Assembly: GCA_013398955.1 (NCBI GenBank)
Contig: VWPU01003193.1
Span: 30,755 to 94,754 of the forward strand
Reading direction: 5' to 3'
Source: Callaeas wilsoni
Lineage: Eukaryota; Chordata; Aves; Passeriformes; Callaeidae
DNA length: 64,000 bases
Shown: piece by piece, positions 50,473-63,465 of the stretch
How positions within the stretch are numbered: the stretch's first letter is position 1
Layout: every line of letters starts with the position of its first letter
Position numbers and translations under genes: made by a program
Notes under the pieces: model-generated
The model's input: only the letters and a program-made list of their open reading frames with translations
The model's database searches: none
What the model was told of the DNA's origin: nothing

Positions 50473-51289
50473 GTAACAAATAATAATACCAGTAATAGTT
50501 ACAGTTCAAGAACTTTTTACCGCATACATCTTAAGTTTTATTTATGCATCTGTGTGAGTTAATAGGACATAAATCAGCAAGAGAGTGGCATAATTTTCCA
50601 TTCAAATTATTGAATTTGTGTACATATGTTGTGCTGAAAGAGACAGAGGCAACAAACTTTTTTTAAAAAAAAGGGAGTTGATTTAAATACTGCTATCAAA
50701 TTCTCTCAAATAATGCCTAGGCATCAATTATTTTATGCCACTGCCAGGTAGGTGCTTGTAGGCACTTTTGGGTTTGGTTTCTCTTCTTAATCAATGAAAA
50801 AATGTGTTAAAGGCAGAAGGAAGAGGAATTTCAATGTTTCCATTGACCTAAAAAGCAAGCACTGGCTGACAAGAGAAAAAAGTGGGAGTCCATTTTCTTA
50901 AGTAAATCTAAATGAACACAAATCACTTAAGACTGGGCCATCAAACATCTTATCAAGTGCCCGTATTTTATACGTATGAACTATTGGTTATTAGTATGGT
51001 ACAAGGCAAGTTTTCTAAAACTAAGCAGTAGGGTATATTAAGGCTTTTCTATTTTGCAAAACAAATTGTTAACATCAACCATTCCAAATGTACGAGTCAT
51101 TTCATAGTTTCGAAATTATAGTGGAATTTGACTTCAAAATGACAGATGGATTTATCCACCTAAAATTTACCGATTTCAAACATGTCAAAGTGGTTATGTG
51201 CTTTGGTTAACACTAGGAAACTTTTCACGTTTTTTAAATCAAAGCCTAATACTGACTACTATTTGATCTTGGCTTTGCTTTTCTTGCAG

Positions 51290-51407
51290 ATGTTTCAAAC
51301 TGGCAAGGAGAGACTGTAGTGCCTAACCTTCTGATCAATTACGACGCTTATCCCCAGTTGCCTTTTCCTATTTATGTTGAAAACCAAAATACAAATAATA
51401 GCTTTTG
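51290..51407 (+). other. Exon-like segment (candidate, unknown transcript)
   Basis: A strong acceptor (tttgcttttcttgcag) precedes it. In phase 0 from the 50.4 kb segment it reads MFQTGKERL and stops. In another phase it stays open for about 38 codons (ending ...IYVENQNTNNSF) to a TGA at 51405-51407. No relative recognised. Confidence 0.15.
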
Positions 51408-51896
51408 AAGCATTATTATATTACTGAGAGCCAAAGTGAGGTCTGAGTTTATTTAACACAACCCTTTTTATTTGAGAGCACATGTACACGCTGCATAATT
51501 GTGAAACTCAGCTACTGAAAGAAAGATCATCAGCCAGGGGTTGAAATGGTCTAAAAACTCTGCTTTGTCCAAATTAGCAACGTGTGTTGTATTTTCATCT
51601 TCATTTGCATATATTAAAAGCTACGCATGCAAAACAAATTCCCCTTTGTGGAGAATGAACTATGTAAATGCAACTTATAGGTTTAATTTGGACTCGAAAA
51701 TTTAATCCATTCAAACATAAAAAGGTTTTCGTGCACTGAATATTCCTGAGGTGGTTTAAAATGCTCAAGATAAATATTGAGCAGATGACAGAAAAGCATG
51801 TCCTCCATATCACAAAAGCTGTTTTAAAAAAATAAGTACCTAATTAATATTGACAACTCTGGGATTCTAAACTATTAATTGTGCAATCTATACAGG

Positions 51897-51941
51897 TGGC
51901 AGGCATTGATGGAAATAGAATGCAAATGGCCAAGGCAAAGG
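51897..51941 (+). other. Micro-exon-like segment (candidate)
   Basis: Forty-five bases, open in phase 0 (VAGIDGNRMQMAKAK), with ctatacag before and AAG|GTACAT after. The phase matches the donor at 50472. Length and signals alone do not exclude chance. Confidence 0.15.
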
Positions 51942-54900
51942 TACATTATACATTTTGCTGTATTAAAAAATACCTGCCATGAAATAAAAGAAATTGATAC
52001 AAAGAAGAGTTTGTTTCAGGTCTTCAGCTCTCAAGTTTCCTGAAGGCAAAGACTGTGTAATTTCTTAAAAAACCCTTTCATTTGAAAGAGTCGTGTCAGT
52101 AGTACACTGTCAAATGCTTGTTCTCCAGAAGACAAACATTCAGAAGTTCAGCCCCAAACGCTACAGTGAGGTTGCCACATTGTAGCTGTTTGGGCTTGTG
52201 CCTTTCTATTGACCATTAGCTGTTTCAGCTTCCAAGCTGACCCATACTCAGAACTTGCTAAACTCTACCAGAGGGAACTAACCTGTCTCTACATTTTGTT
52301 TTAAAATTCAAAATTCAAAAAAAAGCTGAGTGAAAAAAGATAAACCTCTCAAACAACACTTATATCAATTTGTTTTCTACATAAACGAGGCAGAGAGAAG
52401 AAAAAAACTCTCACGTCTGTGTAATTATAAGTTCTCTGTGATTTTCTGAAATGCACTTTAATATATCCCAGGGACTATAACATGCTCTTATACAATTGGT
52501 CATCTTCCCTTGCTTTAGCCAGTACTCCTTATCTTCAGTAATGGATTAGTTTGCATCTAGAATACAATCAAAATCCTCATGTTATTTTTCTGAGCACTAT
52601 ACTTATTAAAAAATAGTATTTTGCTACTTCAGCTTAATGCAAAGCTAGTACCTGAATAATGTTTAACTTTATTACATGTCCATCCAACGGAATGTGAGTC
52701 TGAGAAAATCAAGACCAGAAACACGAGATCCAGGCTTAATGAAATTAAACCTGGATACTGGTGGGAGGACTTTTGTAACCTAATGATGATGCTTTCCAGG
52801 TTCAACGTACTGGGTCTGCTCATAAAGGATATTAATTGGTTTGGACTGAGGTTTCTGTCATGATCATTGAAAAGATTAAAATACAAGAGCTGGAGTGTGG
52901 GTAGAAGGTTTGTTAGGTGTTTGACAGCTTGTCATTAGAGCATAATGATGTCAAGGCTTGAAGAGGAGGAAACAACGCTTTGGAAACTCCTTCTGACCTG
53001 AAGAAGTGGTGTCCAGGGACATGGTGTATCAGCATCAGTTTGTCTGTATTTATGTACCTGTTTGGTGTTTCAAGGCAGGCTGTGTGTAGCATACACTAGC
53101 AAAAGCCAAGAGAGTTCTCATGCTCTCAAGGTATTGATTATTCATTAGTATTGGTTGGCCTGATAGTCAGGCAACTATTAAAAGTGGAAATGTGATGAAG
53201 GCAATCAGTGATTTTTCAGTAAATTCCTTAGTACTTACCTATATACAATATGTTCACCCCAATGTGAATTAATATAAATTTTTTATTGCACATTCTAATC
53301 ACGGAAGGTGCATGTGATCTGGAGGTGCAATCATTCATAAACTCTTAATCTCTCTTATTTATAAAGGAAGACAAAAATTACCTGCACAGGTAATCATTGT
53401 ACATTGGCAGCATGTTAGCATCATCTGTATGCACTGTTGCCAGGAGGCACAATGTTCCTGTTTCCATATTATGAAGACTAGATTTCATATTTCTTGTAGA
53501 CATAGAAGTTAAATAAGTAAACTGCAATGACAAACAACCTAATAGCTGTTTAGCTTCTAATACAATCAAGTCCAATCCTGGAATTTATGTAATCTGTGAA
53601 AAAAGAAGAGAAGAAAAATATTTTCTTTTAAAATGTTAAAAATTTTTAGGAGAAGGCTGTTTCTCATGACTCACTGAAATCATTTAAGGCTTACTAAATT
53701 ACTCTTCTGGTAAAATTAAAGCAGAACTTCATGATTTCTCAAATCATATTGAGTTTGGACAGGAGCTATAACAGCTTTTGAAAGAGCCTTTTAGCGCTCC
53801 AGCAGCTAATTAATTAATAAATAATTTTGCAATACGGAGTCTGCATCTTGCTGAGTTTTTTTTCTGTATCACTGTTGGCTATCTTTTAAGTGAGATTCTT
53901 GCTGTATAGGTCACAGTATTTAGGAAAGTTCTGAAAATTCTAGCAAAGAGCATCTTCAAAGAACTCAAAGACTTTATAAGTTTACTAACTCTCAATGTTT
54001 TTAACTACTCTTGTGTTATGGTAACCATATACTTCCTCTGTACAATCTGTAGCACGACTGTAGCATGGGAAAAATGAGGGAAATTAATTCTAGCAAGGCA
54101 GTTTTTTATGCAGCCTACCTTATTTCACTGGTGCAAAAAGAAATTATAATAATACGATAGCAGCCAAGTGCATTGAAGCACAACTCAACAAATGTTGCCA
54201 GCTGACTCTTGAAAGAGTTTCTAGGGTATACATTTCTCCATGTTTTCTCCTTCTGTCTGTGACCTCAAAGCCAATTTTTAAAAAGGAGGTTTTATGGTGC
54301 AGCTCAGCACCATTTGACAGCTCAGACCTTTTCTTCTCCAAACAGCATGGGAAGGATTTTGCTGGTAATCAAGAAGACTCCGGTATCTCCTTGTGGCTCT
54401 TTCAGTTGAGCAGGGGAATAACAGATAGTGGCTTTTAAGATGCCTGGGACCTAGCCTTTTAAGATGATAGCTATGTGGAGATGCCATGTGATTCTGCTAT
54501 GAAAATGATCCAGAGTGACTTAACAGCCACCACAGAAGGCATCACATGGAAAGAAAGCTGGAGCATTAGCTGTCCTCAGTGACTGACCTTTAACCCTGCT
54601 GGGCCATTTCTTCCTGGGTGAGACAAAGAAGGGCGGCGATCACACAAATCTGTGGCAAGCAGGGTCATCACCAGGATCTCTTGGTGACAGGAGAGCAGGA
54701 TGCAATGGTGGATACCAAAGAGCAAGAGCTCATCTCCCAGTTGCAATCTGTCATAGGAGAAGAGGAAACTGACGGTAGGACGGAGGATGAAGACCAGTGC
54801 AATCACAGCAACTAAGTGGAGCCTGGGAGACTTTTCAAGGGTGAGAGCCCACACTTTGCTCCAGGGAGAGGGGCATGCTCACAGAAGGAACCTAGGAAGG

Positions 54901-57637
54901 GAGAAAGGAGTTCTTGTTACATTTCCTGTAGCTGTTACAAATCTTACAATTTTACTTGCATGAGAAAGAAACAGATTCTTTCACAGAATGTGACTACTAA
55001 GAATTAAGAGGTGTAAGAAAAATTCTGATGTGTCAGTTCTGCCACAGACCACATATTTCTTGCCAAAAACCTAACAGGAAATCTAGTACTATTCTAGTGA
55101 ACTATCCTAACCACTCCTCTGTGGCATGAGTGACCTAGTAAATTTGCTGTGCCCAGCAGTGAGTGGCCTAGTGCCAGTTTAAAGTGGCCCCTGTGAAGCA
55201 GCTGAAAAATGAGGCCCTGCAGTACCTCACTAGACCAGGTCTGTGTAACTTATATTCTTTCTCTCCTCCCTACTCTTCATAAGGACCCTTGACCCTCTTT
55301 GCCTATAGAGAGCAGCCAGCCTTCTCCATCCCCACCGTCACTCCCAGGACATGCCTGTGATGTCCCTGCAAACCACCCTTTGTATAGGGACTGTTGGGCC
55401 TGGCAGGATTACAGTTCATGTCCTAAAAAAAAAAAGAAAAAAACTCAGAACCTTCAGAAACTCAAAGCTGCAGCACTATATTTCAGCTATAACTATATAT
55501 AATTTTGACATTTACTATTCCCAGCTATTTTTTTATGTAAAAGATTGACTTGGAAGATGACTAATACAACCTCTCTCCTTAAGTAAGGCCTTTACTCACA
55601 GGGTTTGTAATTTAATTACAAAATTCTCATGTCATTACCGCTAGTGTGTCTGTCAGAATTAAAAATTAGTATTGTCTTTTACCTAGTATGTAAATTTTTC
55701 CTGGAATATAATAAGAACTCTGTTTTACTCTTAAAAATTCAAGCACAAGATTCGCAGCCAGCCTGATTTTAATTTCTTTTAGCTCTAATATATTATCCCA
55801 AATATATTACAAATATATTACCTGTAAGAGAGATGAACATGTGAAAATCAACACAGTGATCTTTCAGCATGAATCATCATGAATTATTAGAAATTAATTA
55901 GAGTTTACCTGAAGTAGAAAGGCCACATATTTATTCCTGACAGTGTTTAACAACTACATCTTGGTTATTTACAACAACAACCCACATTTTTCTGCCTTGG
56001 GACATGACATTGTGTTTCAGAGTTTCTAACAGTGTTGTGGTATAGCTTTGGAATAAAAAATTAAGATTTTTTCTGTCATATCAATAATCACTTATCCACC
56101 AGGGAAAGCTTGATAGCAGCAGGACAGACAGAATCCATAATGCGGCTAAATAATTTTATCATTATTCCCAGAATTGTTTACTTGTAAGGAAGTTATACAT
56201 GACTACGAATGTCAGAAGAGGAGAGTTTCTCACCATGGACAGGATCTGCTCTAGCCATGGGAAAACCCACAGGACCCTGTGTGATGCTGCACAAACTTGG
56301 GGTGCCCAGCATCCGGAGGGATGTAAGCTGCTTCTCACTACTTACAATCCTCATATTATTCTGTCTTATTAAAGCAGAAGCCTTATGAAGCCACGTGTTC
56401 TGGGATTTTCTCACCGAGATTCAGAAAAATCCCTTCACTGGCTCACTCTCACCTCATTCCACTTTCCACCCCAGAACAACTCCTAGTATAACCAGCCAAT
56501 AGCTCTAGAGAAGATGGTTTTCTACTTCTAAAATGTGTATTTATCATCAGAACCTCGAATAAAATTGCCTCAATTTTTCCCGTTAGACCGCCACCCACAA
56601 CTTCAGCTCCAGACAGCCTGTACCAGATTGAGCACACATATGGAGGGGAACAGATCTGCATCCCATCAGAATGTGTTTAATCTATCAATTTCTTTTGCAC
56701 ATAAATATTTGTGAGCATAACAAATCACCTTGCTATCAAAGTTCCCAGATATGCTATATCCTCACTATGCTGGATGCTTACAAAAGAAATTGTTCAAATA
56801 GGAGCATCTGATATTTTTGAGGGCAGTGGTATTTTGGGAGCAGTCCTTGGCTCAGTAAATCTGTACGTGTTCAAATGCATGCAGAAATAGATCTTCACAT
56901 TTAGTAGCACGTTTAAATGCTGAATATTGTTAATATTGAAAAGAGTACATTCTCAGAAAAGGGGAGCCAAAATTAATTTTACCTTTTACATTTTCATGGA
57001 CTCTCTTGCTTTCCTGGTCATTTAAGTCATTTGTTTGGATGGTGCCAGGGTAAAGTGGAAACCAGCTCGGCAGCCATTTCTAGTTCAAGCACTTCAGATG
57101 GCTAAGTACTGACTTTTCTGAACCGAGCTCTGTTGCTCTGAAACACTTGAGTGACAACATTAACAATGCTTTTCTTTAGAAGCTTAGCATTTACATATGC
57201 AAGAAATTATGAAATTCCAACCCCAAAGCTGGTGAAAAAAGCTTTCCTTGTATACCATCTGATGAGGTGCTATTTTGAAGCTAGAAGACATAAAGCAGAA
57301 TTTATAGTTATTGTTATGTTCAGATTCTTCAGCTGGCACAGTGTGGGCATTATAGGATGGGAGAAAGCAGTCAAAACAAAGCTAAATATGGGTGTGTTGG
57401 ACTCTGTCTTCCAAGAAAATTAGGTTTCCTGTAAGGTAAGTAACTTTTTATCATGTCCTTGGGGCCACAGCAAATGAGTACACTAAGAGCACACCAGTCT
57501 TGCAGACTCAACTTACAAGATTGGTGCTTGAACTGGGAAATCTGCTTTGCTTTGAAATTTGAAGGCACAAATCAATAGCTATCTTAGAGTATATGATTTG
57601 CTAATTTTACAGGAATCAAAATCTGCCAATAAAATAC
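51942..57637. other. Intergenic, 5.7 kb, no supported gene
   Basis: AT-rich. Open frames near 54576-54854 (both strands) and 57151-57423 (90 codons, +) have no recognised relatives. An A-rich run lies at 55424-55442. No named repeat. Confidence 0.5.
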
Positions 57638-58475
57638 AACAGAATATTTATGTTGGAAGAGGTCTACAGCTATCACCTAGTCCCATTGCCTGACCACTTC
57701 AGGGCTGACCACTTCAGGGCTGACCAAAAATTAAAACACGTTGTTAAGGACATTGTCCAAATGCCTTCTAAATACAGAGTTTTGGGGCATCAATCACCTC
57801 TTTATAATCCTACTTCAGTGTTTAACAAACTTCTAGGTAAATAAACATTTTCTAACGTCCAGACTGAACCTACCCTGACATGGCTTCCCATGCATCTTGT
57901 CACCAGATCCCAGGCAGAAGAGGTCAGAATCTCCCTCTTCACATTCCCTCATTAGGAAGCTGTGCAGATCAATGATGCCACCGCTCAGTCTCCTCTCCAA
58001 CCCCAGAGTCTACAGCTGCTCCTCACAGGACATGCCTTCCAGCCCTTCCACCAGCTCTGTTGTCCTGCTCTGGACCATTCAAGGACATTCTTGTTCTTCT
58101 CAAACTGTGCTGCCCAGCACTGCACACAGAACTCGGGGTGAGGCTGCACCACAGCTGAATCCAGCAGGATGATCCCAATCACAGCTGGTGATGCTGTGTG
58201 TGATGCAGCCCGGGATGGGGTTTGCCCTCCTGGCTGCCCGGGCACGCACTGCTGACTCACACCGAGCTGCTGCCGACCAGCACCCCCAGACCCCTTTCTG
58301 CAGGGCTGCTCTCCACACGCTCCTCTCCCAGCTGATACTTGTGCCCAGCTTTACTGCGTCCCAGGGACAGAATCTGTATTTGTTCTTGTTAAATTTCATG
58401 CCACTGATAATTACTGTGCTCCAATCTATTCCAGATCCCTCCCTGAAAGTCATGCTAGGTTCTTCAGCCTTGTGG
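57638..58475 (-). mobile_element. CR1 LINE, antisense, 3' 0.84 kb
   Basis: Read in reverse this is the last part of CR1 ORF2 and the 3' UTR. It has many family phrases such as tcctcacaggacatgccttc, cagcactgcacacagaactc, gaccagcacccccagacccc and tctgcagggctgctctccac. A 15-bp unit (tgaccacttcagggc) is duplicated in tandem at 57691-57720. The copy is decayed, with no long open frame on the minus strand. Confidence 0.9.
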
Positions 58476-58659
58476 TGACACCCCTAATTTGGATCCCAAG
58501 GAGGCAATAAATTGCAATCAGTAGAGGATCTAGTCTGCAAACAAGTGTTTCCATTCCATACCACAAGGCATCACCAGTATCATACCTTGCTGTTGTTTCT
58601 TCTTGCATTTGTCTTAATGCAGGTTATATTGCAAGGGATATATAACTTTAATAATCACA

Positions 58660-59040
58660 GTATCACAGCATAGCTGAGGGGCTGTCACGCAGCTCTGCAG
58701 ACTGTGCAGCCCAACTCTCTGCTGAAAGAGGGAAGCTGGACTGCTAGAGCAGATTGCCCAACACTTCTGTCCAGTTGAGATTTGAGTGAGGCCAGGGATG
58801 CAAATGATAAAACATTTCTCAAAACCTCTTCCGGCGTTGACCACCCTTACAGGAAAAAAAAAATAAAGAAAGAAAAAGGAAAGAAAGAAAGAAAGAAAAA
58901 GAAAAAAGAAAAAAAAAGCAAATAAAAAGCTGCATTTTTTTTGTTTGAAAGGAACTTTCTGTATTTAAATATATGCCCATTGTCTTTTTGCTGGGCACCA
59001 CTGAGAAGACTGCTCCCTAATCTTCTTTGGTCCTCCCTTG
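58660..59040 (-). mobile_element. Second CR1 3' end, antisense, split by a GAAA array
   Basis: gcccaactctctgctgaaag, agcagattgcccaacacttc and gttgaccacccttacagg give one half. Beyond the purine array, ggaactttctgtatttaaat and ctgggcaccactgagaagac give the next part of the same CR1 tail. Confidence 0.8.
58850..58925. repeat. (GAAA)n / A-rich purine array inside CR1
   Basis: About 75 bases made of GAAA and AAAAG words, lying where CR1 tails have a short A-rich stretch. It looks like a local microsatellite expansion. Confidence 0.85.
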
Positions 59041-59059
59041 CCCATTGAGCTAGTAATTT

Positions 59060-59560
59060 TGGCTTAAAAGACTATCAGGCTAGTCACACGTGATTCCCCT
59101 TCACAAGTCCATGCTGACTACTTCAAGTCACCTTCTTGTCCTTCATACACTTAGAAATTACTTCCAGGATTATGTTCTCCATCAGATTTCCAGGGACTGA
59201 GGTGAGGTTGAGAGTCCTCTAGTGACCTGGGTCCTCCCTGTTGCCCTTTCTGAAGACAAGAATGGTACTTTCTCTTTTCCAGTTCCCATTAACCTCTCCC
59301 ACTTGCCACACCCTTCCAAAGGGAATTAAGAGTGGTCTCATAATGACATCTGCCAGTTCTCAGCACACTTGTGGGTGCAGCCCATCAGGCCTCATGGATT
59401 TGCATGTGTCTACTCTGCTCAAACACTCCCTAAGATGATCCTCTGCACCAAGGGTAAGTCTTCCTCTCTTCAGATTTTCACACAGGTCTCAGGGCCTGGT
59501 ATTCCTGAAGATGGGCCCTGACAGTAAAGACCAAAGCCAAGGAACAGGTGTGTTGACTTT
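59060..59560 (-). mobile_element. CR1 ORF2 upstream segment, antisense
   Basis: Phrases such as cacaagtccatgctgact, tccagggactgaggtgaggt, ctgaagacaagaatggtact and gtgggtgcagcccatcaggc belong to CR1 ORF2 in and before the RT domain. Sequence between this and the 3' tail at 58660-59040 is missing, so there was an internal deletion or this is a third copy. Confidence 0.8.
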
Positions 59561-60077
59561 CCTAATTCCATTCCTGCACATTTGGGCAGTGCCTCTCTCT
59601 TTGTTCTCTTGAACTGCTCCCTTATGTCCAAGTTTTGCTATGAGTTATTTGTTCATCTTTGTAAGTATCCTACCATCTGTGCTTTAATTCCTGCATGTTC
59701 TTGAGGTAATCCCTGGGCATCAGCCAATATAGCTGTTGTTGTTACTTCGCACATTGTTAGTCTTTGTTATAGACACTAGGGGGTTTTTATTTTAAATAAA
59801 GGAAAAAAGAGATAATCGTCATGGCATTTGAACATCAGCAAAATTGTTATCAATATCACTAATAAAATAGCAAAAAAAGTCTGCATTTCAGGATTTTTTT
59901 TTTACATGATGAAGTCTTGACAGTTCTTAGCTTAACATTTTCACACATTTTTTAAAATTTAAAGATCAGAAGATTTCATCTTTTAACTTTGTGCAGTATT
60001 TTGAACCTTGTAAAGCCACCATTTACTAGTAAAATACATTAATCAAGCAATTAATAAATAAAAAGTTTCTTTCCTGA
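59561..60077. other. Intergenic, 0.5 kb
   Basis: No gene recognised; AT-rich on the right. Confidence 0.55.
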
Positions 60078-61125
60078 GTCCCAGTTTCGCCCAAGGCTCA
60101 GTCTTGGGCCCAACCCTGTTTAGTATCTTCATCAACAACATGGGTGAGAGGATTGAGTGTACTCTCAACCAATTTACAAGTGATGCCAAGCTGGGTGGGA
60201 GTGTTGATCTGCTGGAGGGCAGGAAGGCTGTGCAGAGGGACTTGGACAGGCTGGATCAATGGGCTGAGGTCAATTGTACAAGGTTCAACAAGGTGAAGTA
60301 CAGGGTCCTGCCCTTGGGTCACAACAACCCCAGGCAGTGCTACAGGCTGGGGGCAGACTGGCTGGAAAGATGCCTGGGGGAAAAGGACCTGGGGGTTCTG
60401 ATCAGCAGTGGCTGAACATGAGCCAGCTGTGCCCAGGTGGCCAAGGCCAATGGCATCCTGGCCTGTATCAGCAGTAGTGTGGCCAGAAAGACCAGAGAAG
60501 TGGTTGTTCCCCTGTACTCAGCACTGGTGAGGCTGCACCTCTAGTGCTGTGTCCAGTTCTGGGCCACTCACTTCAGGAAGGTCATTGAGAAGCTGGAGTG
60601 AGTCCAGAGAAGGGCAACAAGGCTGGTGAAGGGTCTGGAGCACAAGTCCTGTGAGAAGGAACAGCTGAGGGAGCAGGGGTTGTTTAGCCCTGAGAAAGGA
60701 GGTTCAGGGGAGACCTTATCACTCCAAATCAGAATATTCTGTGATCTGGAAAGAAATCAAATTAAATGTTTCAACTCTCTGCAACTACCTGAAAGGAGGA
60801 TATAGCCAGGTAGGGGTTGGTTTCTTCTCCCAGTCAACAAGTGGTAGAACAAGAGGAAATTACCTCAAGTTGCCCAAGTGGAGGTTTAGATTGAATACTA
60901 GGAAAAATTTATTCGTGTAAAATGTCGACAAGCATTAGAACAGGCTGCCCAAGGAAGTGTTGAGTTACATACCTGGAAATGTTTAAAAGATGTGTGGATA
61001 TTGCATTTGAGGATACAGTTTGGCAGCGAACATGGTGATATCGCTAAGCTGACAGTTTGACTTAATAGTCTTAGAGGTCTTTTCCAACTTCAACAGTTCT
61101 ATGATTCTGCGATTCATGATGCAGT
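60078..61125 (+). mobile_element. CR1 LINE, sense, 5'-truncated 1.05 kb with complete 3' end
   Basis: Begins inside the RT domain (an open frame from 60104 reads [20 protein letters not shown]...). It runs through the rest of ORF2 with stops and frameshifts and ends in the octamer-like tctatgattctgcgattc (about 61099-61116) that marks CR1 3' ends. The catalytic aspartate box, normally F-A-D-D, reads F-T-S-D (60173-60184), so it is dead. About 55 extra bases interrupt the family sequence near 60720-60775. Confidence 0.92.
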
Positions 61126-63399
61126 ATCAAATAAAAGAACAAGAAATGGAAAGATAGATGAAGTTTTTATGTCACTCCTAATTGAATTTAAATACTAGGG
61201 CACTGTGATACTGAAAAAATTTTAAACAAGGGAAGATAATATGTGGAATTTTCAACTTAAACCAATATTTAATGATGTAACTGTTTTTGAGGTATTGTGA
61301 AGTATCAATTCACATTTTTATTTTTTGTGCTGTAAGTACAACACACATGTTGAATTGATATTATTATCTTTGGAAGTATCATTTTGAAGAACATCTGAAG
61401 AACAAAAAAATCTTTAAGAGAAGCCTATATTTTAAATAAAGAAGATAATTACTTAACAATTAAATAGCATTAGGATTTGCTAACCTCTCTGCTTCCATAA
61501 GCTCAGAAATACCACAAAAATATCTGCTGTTGCATAAGGATATTACTCATTCTGGCCACCTGCTTTAAAGATCCTTTGCCAAATCTTTTTATGGTCAGTT
61601 TTGAGCCCTGAAATGAGCAAGAATTAAGAAGCATCACTTCTTCAAAGGATTTTATTTAAAAAGATGGAGAAAAGAGTGTTTGCAACTTCATCTCTTGATT
61701 TTCACTGTTTAATAGCACTTAGCACTTGCTGCTCTCTTTCAGTTCACTCATACAATACATGCACATATTTAAAATTTCTTAAAGCCAGGCCATCTTTACT
61801 TAGTCTGTTACAGAAGGGGAAAAAACCCCAACTATTTGAGCACTCTCCAGACACCCAGATTTGAAGTCATTGACCACACTAAAATGATTTAAAAGTTTTT
61901 CAGGTTATAATGGCAATACCTTGCCCAAATGATTTATCCGAAGTGTTTCATCCTTTTGCCAGACAGGAACATAACTGTTTCATGACACAGGTAGGTATAA
62001 AAATCTTTAGGAAAGAAAAAAAAGTGTATTCACTTATTTGTGCCTAATCTCTGTGTATATGACAGCAAGGTAGATCCATTTCCAGTGCTTGCACAGCACC
62101 CTCGATAGACTTCTATCAACTGGGTTCCTGCTCCTACAATGAGGACAGAAAGATGATGGAGTTACAATCTACTGTTCTGCTCAGCAAAAGAAACCTCAGC
62201 GTTACCAGTTCCTCTTCTTGTGAAAGTCAGAATTATTTTATCAGAAACTGCAGTGACAGCAGTTTGCAAAGAAAAGTGCTGCAAAGCAAGAAAGAAATCT
62301 AATCATGGAAAAGAACCAAAGAGTCAACACATAATGATCAATCCTTCAGTTACTTAACCAGCTATACAATATACCATATGGAGATTCCCCTGCCCTTTCC
62401 AGTATGGTACACTAATAAATAGCCTCCTTTAAACAAATGCAACCAAGATGCACGCCAAGTGCACTCCAAGACTAAGAGGGTCTTGTTAATGAAAGAGAAC
62501 GTAGTATAACATATGCTTGAGGAGGTTCTCTTTGCTTCATAAAAGTGGTTGTCTGGTTAACCTGGATGTGTGTATATTTTAAATGTCACTGGCAAAAGAA
62601 AATTGATTAAATGTAATGCTATAGTAAACAAGAGGCTGCAGCACACAGGTCTACAGTAAAACAACAGATGGCACAGGTTAAATCTACTTATTAACAGTCA
62701 CTTGGCAAGGAGATGAGAAAAGAGAAAAAAACCCAGACAAACAGATGCCAGATGTAACATAATAACATTTGATATAATAGTTCTACTAAAATATGTTTCA
62801 TTTTCTTGTCTTGCTTAGCCTTCCACCAGAAATTTTAAGAGCCTACTGTTTCTGATTAGGAATTTTTTAAAATATGCACAATGCTTACTCTAGGATATGC
62901 TGAATAGCTGGTTTCCTACAGCTGAAAAACAAGAACATTTTTATTACTCCAGTGGAAAATCAAGGACAAGAAGCAGTACAAAGTCATCAAACAGTGATGG
63001 AAAGCTAGTTTGCCATGGCAAAGCTGGATAGCTTAACTGCTTTTCTGTCTGTTAACAGCTTTCACACTAAACTCCCTCCCGTCTTCATTTACTGTAACGC
63101 TGCACTATAGTTCTTTCAGAATTAGGATTCAGCTTTTCACAGGCATTATTCTAGTTTTCTCTATGAAGTTTCTGAAGGGATTAAAAAAATGTTTTTAGTG
63201 TTTTCACTTTGGTTTTAACCTCAAAGTCCTAGTGAGGAATATAGTGGTCTATGTGTTCTGAAGATAATTATCCTGTTATTGCTCCCTTTAAAGATCATTA
63301 AAATGGCAGTGCATTTTTGTCAGGCAATAAGGTTGTTAACTCTGGTGTTAGCAATATGATGATCATCTCACTGTTTTTTTCCTTTCTCTTCCTTCAAAG
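61126..63399. other. Intergenic, 2.3 kb, no supported gene
   Basis: AT-rich, no repeat family or open frame of note. Confidence 0.55.
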
Positions 63400-63465
63400 G
63401 TTTGGAGTTCATGGGAAACAAGCTAGCTTGATCCCTGTTAAATCAAACTCAGCTCATATCCTTTT
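63400..63465 (+). other. Exon-like segment (candidate)
   Basis: A very strong polypyrimidine tract and AAAG precede 66 bases, followed by a TT|GTAAGTG donor. Only one frame is open, reading FGVHGKQASLIPVKSNSAHI then L and a split codon. No relative recognised. Length divisible by three and good splice signals make it worth testing; chance is possible. Confidence 0.2.

Noticed and set aside
54576..54854. Hydrophobic 92-codon minus-strand frame and overlapping acidic 65-codon plus-strand frame
   Set aside because: They overlap on opposite strands, have no splice context and match no family I can name.
60104..60415. 103-codon open frame with reverse-transcriptase-like sequence
   Set aside because: Kept only as part of a dead CR1 copy: truncated, catalytic box altered, stops downstream.
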